Shown piece after piece: positions 26,534-33,099 of a stretch of DNA of 64,000 bases. The notes under the pieces were generated by a model, which saw only the letters and a program-made list of their open reading frames with translations, made no database searches and was not told the origin of the DNA. Position 1 is the first letter of the stretch, and the number at the start of each line of letters is the position of its first letter. The DNA lies in the NCBI GenBank assembly GCA_017744935.1, contig JAGIAI010000002.1, positions 186,001 through 250,000 of the forward strand, given 5' to 3'. Source of the DNA: Variovorax sp. (GTDB taxonomy: Bacteria; Pseudomonadota; Gammaproteobacteria; Burkholderiales; Burkholderiaceae_C). The position numbers and the translations under genes are program-made.

Positions 26534-27720
26534 AGCAGAGACACCGTAATGGGTGAATCGAGCTTCATGGGGAATCGATCTGAATAGATGATGAAGTCCC
26601 CACCCTGCTTGTGGCGGGCACGCCAGTCGCGGTAGTCCTTGTTGGTCACGGGATACAGCACGCTGTCCTTTTGGCGTACATCGCCATGGACCACCGGATA
26701 TTGCAACCAGCCCTTCCCCCCGGCCAGGTGATGGGCGGGCACAACCGCGACGTGGCTGGGGCTCCAGTGGCCGAGGTATTGGTCGTCCGTGAACTCGTAG
26801 GGATCACGGACGTAGACGTAGATGTGCGTCACCAGCGCCTCGGTGCCTTGCTTGTAGAAATGGGCAAGCTGCACGGCAGCGTAGAAGTTGAACGAGCCGA
26901 GTGCGCCGGTCAGATCATCGGGCACCCCTCCGGCGTTGAGACTCCGGTCGAGGTAGCTGCTCATCCTCTGACGGAAACCTGAGTTCACGGGCATGAGTTG
27001 AAACTGGAACTGCTGGTGGAACTTCAGGAAGTCTCGATTTGACTCGCTGAACGCCATGACGCTTGAGTGGTGGCGGTAAGGCAGAAGAGCCTTCTTCAAG
27101 TTTCCAATGGCCTTTTCAGTCCTTAATTTTTCTCGAATCAGTTCGTCGAATGCCTCTTTGGCCCGACGCCATCCCAGCACCCACTTCATCGTGATGGTCG
27201 TGTCGTCCACCATGGCCGGTGCGTAGCGGTTGCCGTTCTGGTCGATCTCGTTTCGCAGATCATCTTCGGTGCGCGAATGGTTCTCGTACCCCGCAAACCA
27301 TCGCCTCTGCAGCTTGGCCGACATGGGCATCGACAGCTTGTCCATGGCCTTGGGCACGTCCTGAATATCGAAGGGTGGGACATGGCTGGCTGGCGACGGA
27401 AGAGTTGGCGCGGGCTTTGGCGGCGGCGGGGTCTCCAGCCATTCGTTGAAAGCTCGCTTCTTGTCTGACACCTTCCCGGCCAGGAGGAGCAGATCCCAGA
27501 GAGGGCCGCCGCTGTGCTTTGGCGCTGGAACCTTCTTGGGCTTCGGCGGTGGTGGCGGGGCATGAGGCGATGGATGCGCAAGTGGCGGCGGCGACCTGCT
27601 CATCGACAAGGCAACACCTTCAATTTCGCACGCATGGCCTTGGCATTCCTGCCAATTGCGAAAAAGGTTGTTCTTGGATTTCAGGAACTCAATGGAGTCC
27701 CTGCCAGCGGTTGTCGGCAT
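26530..27720 (-). CDS. DUF6402-like protein, candidate secreted antibacterial effector
   Basis: A 396-residue protein with no signal peptide. It has a short N-terminal region, a proline-rich linker (residues about 44-113, including PHAPPPPPKPKK), and a globular C-terminal domain with RRWFAGYENHSR, GSFNFYAAVQLAHFY and QYLGHWSPSHV. I recall this domain as DUF6402, found in proteobacteria near type VI secretion-type cargo; the function is not established. I chose the ATG at 27720, preceded by AAGGGAGAG; an upstream TTG is weaker. The lower G+C and downstream immunity-like array suggest horizontally acquired toxin-immunity cargo. Confidence 0.65.
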   Translation of the reverse strand: MPTTAGRDSIEFLKSKNNLFRNWQECQGHACEIEGVALSMSRSPPPLAHPSPHAPPPPPKPKKVPAPKHSGGPLWDLLLLAGKVSDKKRAFNEWLETPPPPKPAPTLPSPASHVPPFDIQDVPKAMDKLSMPMSAKLQRRWFAGYENHSRTEDDLRNEIDQNGNRYAPAMVDDTTITMKWVLGWRRAKEAFDELIREKLRTEKAIGNLKKALLPYRHHSSVMAFSESNRDFLKFHQQFQFQLMPVNSGFRQRMSSYLDRSLNAGGVPDDLTGALGSFNFYAAVQLAHFYKQGTEALVTHIYVYVRDPYEFTDDQYLGHWSPSHVAVVPAHHLAGGKGWLQYPVVHGDVRQKDSVLYPVTNKDYRDWRARHKQGGDFIIYSDRFPMKLDSPITVSLL

Positions 27721-27919
27721 TTTTTTTCTCTCCCTTGGCAAACCGAGGGGATTATCGAGCCTCCACAGTGACGGGCGATGAGCGCGCTGCTCGTCTCATT
27801 GCGTGACAACGCCCGCCGGTCCTTCTGAAGATTCCTTTCGTGTGATTGCGCGGGCGTTGCTCATCAACTGCTCCACGAGGCGCTGGGCGCTGGCCGAAGC
27901 GAACCTGCAGGTGTGATGG

Positions 27920-29056
27920 CTACGAGCGCCGCGCGGCTGCCCGTCGATGTGCCTTCATCTGGCGCCTTCGCCAGCGTTCGAGCACGACATTCGCCGCCGT
28001 AACGACGCCTAGGATGATCAACTGCCGGACCAGCACATTCGTGGACCTTTCGATCCGCTTCTCAATTGCTCGCCGGGCATGCGCGGTATCCGCGAGCGAG
28101 CGGGCATCGGCCGCGGTGTCCTGCGCGGCGGAGAGCGCGGTCAACGCGACGCCGGGCCCGTTCTCCGCCACCTTGGCGGCGAGCTTCGTATCCGCCTGGG
28201 CCTTTGCACCCACGAGCGACCCGTGTTCGTCCGCGTAGACCTTCGTGAACTCCGCGCCGAGCAGGAAGATCTGCGCGGCGTAGTAGACCCACGCCACCAG
28301 CACCACCAGCGAGCCCGCCGCGGCGAATGACTGCATGAAGCCGCTCTTGCCGAGATACAGCCCTATGCCGAACTTGCCGAGTTCGAAGAGGAGCGCCGTC
28401 ACCAGCGCGCCAACCCACACATCGCTCCACCGGATGCGCGCGGTCGGCATCAGCTTGAAGATCATCGCGAAGAGCAGGGTGAAGATGCCGACGGAGAACA
28501 CCTCGTTGAGGCCCTGCAGCAGCGCTTCCCAGCCCGGCATGAGGCGTCCGAACCAGGCGTCGAACGCAGCCAGGCCGGCGCTGATCATCAGCGAGACGAC
28601 CAGCAGGAAGGCCAGCCCCAGTACGAGCCCGAAAGACAGCACGCGTGCGCGAAGCACCGACCAGATCCCGGACGGCTTCTGCTTGTCGGGCACATGCCAG
28701 ATCCGGTCGAGCGCACTTTGCAGTTCCGCGAAAACGGTCGTGGCGCCGACCAACAGCACGACAGCGCTGATCGCGCCGGCGACGATTCCGCGATCGGTGT
28801 CGGATGCGCTCCGCAACAAGGCCTCGACAGCCATGGCGCCATCACGGCCGACCAGTCCGGCGATCTGGGCGACGATCTGCTGCTGCGCCGCTTCGCGCCC
28901 GAACACCGCGCCGGCGACCGCGATCACGATGACCAGCAGCGGCGCCAGCGAGAAGATCGTGTAGTAGGAGATGGCGGCGCCCATGCTCGGCGCGTAGTCG
29001 TCGACCCATGCGGTGACCGCATTGCGGCAGAGATCGTAAAGATGCTTCAGTGTCAT
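27920..29056 (-). CDS. YihY/BrkB family inner-membrane protein
   Basis: A 378-residue protein with about six membrane segments. It carries the family opening (AVTAWVDDYAPSMGAAISYY, then TIFSLAPLLVIVIAV) and the central VLLVGATTVFAELQSALDRIW that defines YihY/BrkB (once misnamed RNase BN). The C-terminal 100 residues form an amphipathic/coiled region ending in a basic tail (RRRQMKAHRRAAARR). The ATG at 29056 matches family starts; the long open frame upstream does not look coding. The molecular function is not settled; export or envelope roles are proposed. Confidence 0.9.
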   Translation of the reverse strand: MTLKHLYDLCRNAVTAWVDDYAPSMGAAISYYTIFSLAPLLVIVIAVAGAVFGREAAQQQIVAQIAGLVGRDGAMAVEALLRSASDTDRGIVAGAISAVVLLVGATTVFAELQSALDRIWHVPDKQKPSGIWSVLRARVLSFGLVLGLAFLLVVSLMISAGLAAFDAWFGRLMPGWEALLQGLNEVFSVGIFTLLFAMIFKLMPTARIRWSDVWVGALVTALLFELGKFGIGLYLGKSGFMQSFAAAGSLVVLVAWVYYAAQIFLLGAEFTKVYADEHGSLVGAKAQADTKLAAKVAENGPGVALTALSAAQDTAADARSLADTAHARRAIEKRIERSTNVLVRQLIILGVVTAANVVLERWRRRQMKAHRRAAARRS

Positions 29057-29187
29057 GGCGGCGACTTCCGGCCCACGCAGGTTAGCTGGGCGGCCTGCCA
29101 TTCCCATGGCTGGATCTTGCGAGATCGAGTAGGCGGAAATGCTGTCCGCCGCGGCGAAGAATTCGACGGTGCGACGTCGCTGACGGA

Positions 29188-29544
29188 TCAGGCCCGATTG
29201 CCGAGATCGAACGACCGGCGGTTGGCCCAGAGGTTGACCATCGCATCCAGTTCCGTCGAGTAGATGCCCACCTGCGGCGGGTCGAGCTTGCCGTCTTCGC
29301 GGCGCTTGCTGCGCATCGTGGCATGCCAGAGGCCATCCGACAGGTGCCGGTATTGGCCAAGGAATTCGCAGCCCAGCGGCGTCGTGAGCGAAAAGGCGCA
29401 GCGGCGAAGCAGAATGCCGTCGCTCCTCGAGCCTTCCACGCCCTTTGTCGAGACGAGGATGTGCTCCCCGTCGTCCTGCAGGATGCTTTCTCTGGGAAGC
29501 TGGGGCAGCACTCCCGGCGACTGACTTGAATCTGACGTGTCCAT
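29188..29544 (-). CDS. Hypothetical protein
   Basis: A 118-residue protein with good third-position GC, so I take it as real. It shows no signal peptide, membrane helix or known motif. Features seen are a polar N-terminus (MDTSDSSQSPGVLPQLP), a central FSLTTPLGCEFLGQYRHLSDG and a basic KRRED stretch. It lies between the YihY gene (131-bp gap) and the GST gene (71-bp gap). The 131-bp gap at 29057-29187 shows nothing recognisable. Confidence 0.6.
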   Translation of the reverse strand: MDTSDSSQSPGVLPQLPRESILQDDGEHILVSTKGVEGSRSDGILLRRCAFSLTTPLGCEFLGQYRHLSDGLWHATMRSKRREDGKLDPPQVGIYSTELDAMVNLWANRRSFDLGNRA

Positions 29545-29615
29545 GGCTCTGCCTATCGGCGGCCACGCGGCAAGTTGTAGGCGGGTTGGCCCGAAAAAGT
29601 GTAAGAGCCGGTTAT

Positions 29616-30314
29616 TTAGGGGCGGCCCTCGAATCCTGTCGGCCTTCCCGCCGACCTATGCGGGAAGGTGATTCCGGGGCTGCCGGCGCGCCACTGCGGG
29701 TGCTTGTCCATGACCTGCTCGAAGACCGGCGCGTTCAGGCGGGCCGAGAGCCATTCGAGCAGGCGCGGCCACGGCTGGGCGTCGAACCAGCCCGCATCGA
29801 CCTGCGCGAACTGGCGGACGAAGGGCGCAATCGCGATGTCCGCGAGGGCAGGGTTGTCGCCGAACAGACAGCGGGATGACTGCAGGCGCGCATCCAGCGC
29901 TTTCAGGAAGACGGCACCTGCTTCGCGATGCATGGCCGCGTCGCGCTCGGGTTCAGGCTGCCGGTCGGGGTACTTGTAGCCATCCAGGTGTCGCTTGAAC
30001 GGGCCATCGCAGTCGGCGATGAGCGCCAGCATGTCGTCCAGCGTTCCCTGTGAAGGGCGCAGCCATCCCTCGGGATCATGGCTCCGAAGCGCCCACAGCA
30101 TGATGTCCAGGCTCTGGTCGATCACCACGCCTTGCGTGTCGACCAGCACCGGCACCGTGCCTTTGGGCGATGCTTCGAGCAGTTCGGAGGGCTTGTCGCG
30201 CAGCACCACCTCGCGCAATTCGCACCGCACGCCGCTCGCCGCGATCGCCATCCGGGCCCGCATCGCATACGGACAGCGGCGGAACGAATACAGCACCGGC
30301 AACGCTTGCGACAT
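29616..30314 (-). CDS. Glutathione S-transferase family protein
   Basis: A 232-residue protein with a thioredoxin-like N-terminal domain whose active-site motif is CPYA (LYSFRRCPYAMRARMAI, about residues 8-24), as in glutaredoxin-2-like GSTs. The cis-proline is in KGTVPVLV (about residue 55). An all-helical C-terminal domain (residues 90-215) follows. The ATG at 30314 is 2 bp after the stop of the MATE gene, so the two are co-transcribed. It may conjugate or reduce electrophiles; the substrate is unknown. Confidence 0.88.
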   Translation of the reverse strand: MSQALPVLYSFRRCPYAMRARMAIAASGVRCELREVVLRDKPSELLEASPKGTVPVLVDTQGVVIDQSLDIMLWALRSHDPEGWLRPSQGTLDDMLALIADCDGPFKRHLDGYKYPDRQPEPERDAAMHREAGAVFLKALDARLQSSRCLFGDNPALADIAIAPFVRQFAQVDAGWFDAQPWPRLLEWLSARLNAPVFEQVMDKHPQWRAGSPGITFPHRSAGRPTGFEGRP

Positions 30315-30316
30315 CG

Positions 30317-31813
30317 TCAGATCAACCGGCTGATGGTCTTCTTGCGCCAGACGAAGCGGTAGTAGCAGGCCTGCAGCGTCAGCATCGCCGTGAAAGCCAC
30401 GGGATACGCGACCCAGATGCCGTTGAGGCCGAAGCGGCGGCTCATCCACCAGGCTACGGGCACTTCGATCAACGCGATGCAGAAGATCGAGATGCTGGTC
30501 GGCACCAGCACCGAGCCGCTGGCGCGCATGATCCCCGACAGCGCCGAGCCCATGCCGAAGATCACGGTGCTCCACAGCATGATGTGCAGCAGCGTTTGCG
30601 CCACATCGATGACCGGGTCGCTGGTGATGAAGAAGCCCATCAGCGGCCGCGAGAAGAGGTAGCCCAGCACCACCAGCGCGCCGGTGAGCACGAGGTTCAT
30701 CATCAGCGCGGTGCGCGTGATCGCGCCGAGGCGATTGGTGCGGCCTGCGCCGATGGCTTGCGCGCCGAGGATCGACGCGGTGATCGCGATCGAGATCGCC
30801 GGGAACTGCACGTAGGCGACCACCTGGTTCACCGCGCCGTAGGCTGCCGTCGCGTCCGACCCGTAGGTGTTCACGAACGACAGCAGCGCGAGTTCAGCCA
30901 GCGACACCACGATCATCTGCACGCCGGTCGGCACACCCACCTTGAGCACGGATTTGAGCAGCGCCGGGCGTACCCGCAGATGCCGCACGAAGTCCGCATC
31001 GGGCGCGAGCGGACTCTTCTTGCGCCTCAGATGGAACGCCAGCCAGGCGGTCGCGACGACGAACGAGATGACGGTCGCGCATGCGCCGCTCGCTACGCCC
31101 ATCTTCGGCAGGCCGAACCAGCCGCGGATCAGCGTCGGCGTGATGATGAGGCCCATCAGGGTCGAGATCATCAGTGTGTACAGCGGAGTCACCGTGTCGC
31201 CTACGCCGCGCAGCATGGCGGTAGAGAGCAGGAAGACGAAGAGGCCCGGCATCGCGATCAGGATGATCCGTGCGTAGCTCGTGGCATCGGCCAGGATGTC
31301 GTGCGGCGTGCCGAGCATGCGCAGCATCGGCTCGGTGAACGCGCCGCCGAACAGCGCCACGCACAGTCCGAACAGGACGCCGACCGTCAACGTGGTGCCG
31401 GCAACGGCGCGCGCCTTGTCCGGCTCGCGTGCACCCCATGCCTGCCCGATGAGCACCGAAGCGCCAGCACCGAGCCCGATGGTGAACGCGATGAAGAAGA
31501 ACATCACCGGAAAGAAGCCCGACACCGCCGCCAGCGCGCCGACGCCGATCATCTGCCCGAGGAACACGTTGTTGAGCGTGCCCGACAGGGACTGCAGGAT
31601 GTTGCTCAGCAGCATCGGCGCCAGGAAGATCAGGAAAGTCTTCCACAGCGGCCGCGTGGCCATGGCAGCCATGCGTGGATTGGCGTGCGACGCGACCGGC
31701 GGCGGCACCGGATCGGCCACCGATGCCGGTGGCGCGGTGATTTCGCCGGCGTGCTGGATGTCTTCCGGATCGATGGGGTGAGGGGCTGTTTGGGTCTGCA
31801 TTGGATGGCTCAT
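30317..31813 (-). CDS. MATE family multidrug efflux transporter
   Basis: A 498-residue, 12-helix Na+/H+-driven antiporter. After a proline-rich cytoplasmic N-terminus of about 55 residues comes TFLIFLAPMLLSNILQSL and then GAGASVLIGQAWGAR, typical of the MATE/NorM superfamily (DinF-like branch). It overlaps the upstream DUF2239 gene by 4 bp and lies 2 bp before the GST gene, giving a DUF2239-MATE-GST operon. Confidence 0.9.
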   Translation of the reverse strand: MSHPMQTQTAPHPIDPEDIQHAGEITAPPASVADPVPPPVASHANPRMAAMATRPLWKTFLIFLAPMLLSNILQSLSGTLNNVFLGQMIGVGALAAVSGFFPVMFFFIAFTIGLGAGASVLIGQAWGAREPDKARAVAGTTLTVGVLFGLCVALFGGAFTEPMLRMLGTPHDILADATSYARIILIAMPGLFVFLLSTAMLRGVGDTVTPLYTLMISTLMGLIITPTLIRGWFGLPKMGVASGACATVISFVVATAWLAFHLRRKKSPLAPDADFVRHLRVRPALLKSVLKVGVPTGVQMIVVSLAELALLSFVNTYGSDATAAYGAVNQVVAYVQFPAISIAITASILGAQAIGAGRTNRLGAITRTALMMNLVLTGALVVLGYLFSRPLMGFFITSDPVIDVAQTLLHIMLWSTVIFGMGSALSGIMRASGSVLVPTSISIFCIALIEVPVAWWMSRRFGLNGIWVAYPVAFTAMLTLQACYYRFVWRKKTISRLI

Positions 31814-32385
31814 GCGGCGGCACTCCAGGCCGCCGTGGCCAGCTTGTGCAAATGCGCCTGTACGTCTTCGGGCCAGGTCGTGATGTGTTCGTCGAAACGC
31901 GCGCGATCCCCGGCAAAGAGCGCGCGCGCCGCTTCCTCGAAGCCGGACAGATCGCCCGCCATGACGGTCATGAAGCGGTAGGTGGCTTCGCGTGCGGCGC
32001 GCTGCGCATCGCGGTCGGCGTGCACATGGCGCGCCTCGTCAATGAGGCGCCGCAGCGCGACCGACGCGCCGCCCGGCTGACGGGCCAGCCATTCCCAGTG
32101 GCGCGGCAGCAGCGTGACCTCGCGCGCGACCACGCCCAGCTTGGGTCGGCCGACGCTGCGTGTGGAAGGTCCGTCAGTTGCAGTTGCAGTGGCAGGCGCG
32201 GGGGCGTCTTCGCGAAGATCGATGTCCAGTCGCTCGCCGGTGCTGTCGTCGAACACGAAGGGCTCCACCTGCCCGGTTCGGGCGCATTGCTTGCGCACCT
32301 GGGCAATGACCTTCGCGCGCGGACCGGACGCGATGCGCTGGAAGCCGGCGAAGGCCGTGAGATGGGATTCGGGGGAGGAAGACAT
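31810..32385 (-). CDS. DUF2239 family protein
   Basis: A 191-residue cytoplasmic protein of DUF2239 (opening FAGFQRIASGP, central GRPKLGVVAREVTLLPRHWE). The central part resembles a DNA-binding ribbon-helix-helix-like stretch followed by helices, and I suspect a repressor role because two palindromes lie in its promoter; this is an inference. The ATG at 32385 begins within about 3 bases of the predicted transcription start, so the message may be leaderless. It leads the DUF2239-MATE-GST operon. Confidence 0.82.
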   Translation of the reverse strand: MSSSPESHLTAFAGFQRIASGPRAKVIAQVRKQCARTGQVEPFVFDDSTGERLDIDLREDAPAPATATATDGPSTRSVGRPKLGVVAREVTLLPRHWEWLARQPGGASVALRRLIDEARHVHADRDAQRAAREATYRFMTVMAGDLSGFEEAARALFAGDRARFDEHITTWPEDVQAHLHKLATAAWSAAA

Positions 32386-32393
32386 GGGCGCGA

Positions 32394-32434
32394 ATAATAC
32401 CCGGGCAAAAATAAAAGCGCAATCTACCCGGGTA
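32394..32434 (-). promoter_or_regulatory. DUF2239 promoter with two palindromic boxes
   Basis: On the - strand, TTGCGC (32422-32417) and TATTAT (32399-32394) are separated by 17 bp, a good sigma-70 layout. Two related boxes overlap it: TACCCGGGTA at 32425-32434, a perfect palindrome, and TACCCGGGCA at 32398-32407, spaced 27 bp apart. One sits at the -35 edge, the other next to the -10, an arrangement suited to repression. Confidence 0.6.
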
Positions 32435-32441
32435 AAAAAGA

Positions 32442-32939
32442 TCAGCGTGCGCGCCGGAAGTTGCGCCACGAGCGACGAACGCTGTCGCTGATGCCGCGAC
32501 CGATTCGCCAAGGCAGGCTTTCGCGGACCATGAGCATCAACTTGTCCTTCCAGGCCTTCCAGCGTGGATACCAGCGCGCGAATGCCGGGATGCGCATCAG
32601 CGCCGGCTCGACGAGCTGAAAGAGCCGCGCGAGGATCGCCGTGCCGGCCAGCTTGGCGGCGAGCAGCAGGAGCACCGCGCTTTTTGCATGGCCTTCCGCG
32701 AGCAGCCACAGGCCGATGAGCTTGATGGGAAACAGCAGCACCATCGGCGCGAAAAAGGCGAGTACGGCGCCCCACGGCGACAGGTTGCGCAGGGCCTGCT
32801 CGATGCGCCCCCAGAGGGGCAGGCGAGCCAGCTGTGCCATGAGCCGGGCGAGTGGCTCCCAGCCCCATTCCTCGAACAAAAGCACCGGCACGATCACGAT
32901 CGCGGCGAGCACGCGCAGCAGTTTCTTCAGGAGGCCCAT
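32442..32939 (-). CDS. Conserved membrane protein of unknown function
   Basis: A 165-residue protein with three hydrophobic segments (about residues 8-22, 56-76 and 83-105) and a very basic C-terminal tail (RRSWRNFRRAR). N-terminal features are LLFEEWGWEPL and LARLPLWGRIE, a combination I recall from many Burkholderiales genomes without an assigned function. It ends 56 bp before the DUF2239 start and is divergent from tex. Confidence 0.7.
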   Translation of the reverse strand: MGLLKKLLRVLAAIVIVPVLLFEEWGWEPLARLMAQLARLPLWGRIEQALRNLSPWGAVLAFFAPMVLLFPIKLIGLWLLAEGHAKSAVLLLLAAKLAGTAILARLFQLVEPALMRIPAFARWYPRWKAWKDKLMLMVRESLPWRIGRGISDSVRRSWRNFRRAR

Positions 32940-33061
32940 TGCCGACGATTGTGGGGGGTGCGCGGTGACGACTCGCTACACGAAGTAATGCGAAGTCATC
33001 ACCCTGGAAGACCTGCGTGCCTATGGCAAACTTCCGCGCTTCGCTTTATCTCGCCAATGCG

Positions 33062-33085
33062 CCTGGTCCGGGCGCCGGACCCAGG
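33062..33085 (+). promoter_or_regulatory. Stem-loop in the tex leader
   Basis: An inverted repeat (CCTGG TCCGG, 3-nt loop, then CCGGAC CCAGG) ends 14 bp before the tex ATG. No clear ribosome site lies between it and the start. It could influence tex translation; the structure is predicted from base pairing only. Confidence 0.35.
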
Positions 33086-33099
33086 GACGTCCTTTCAGC

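Larger units (their letters stand above)
25041..26622 (-). repeat. Three tandem 528-bp units (effector tail + immunity gene)
   Basis: Three head-to-tail units with exactly 528-bp spacing between equivalent positions (25043, 25571, 26099). Each unit is the last 30 codons of the DUF6402-like gene followed by one immunity-like gene. The first unit is continuous with the intact gene upstream; homology ends at about 26622 on one side and just after the copy 3 stop at 25041 on the other. Confidence 0.85.

Noticed and set aside
25041..26622. Possible CRISPR or non-coding repeat array
   Set aside because: The 528-bp unit is coding (144-codon gene plus a 30-codon remnant) and far too long and divergent for a CRISPR repeat.
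27742..27919. Possible gene between the effector island and the YihY gene
   Set aside because: No open frame with coding-like composition and ribosome site; the 178-bp gap shows nothing recognisable.
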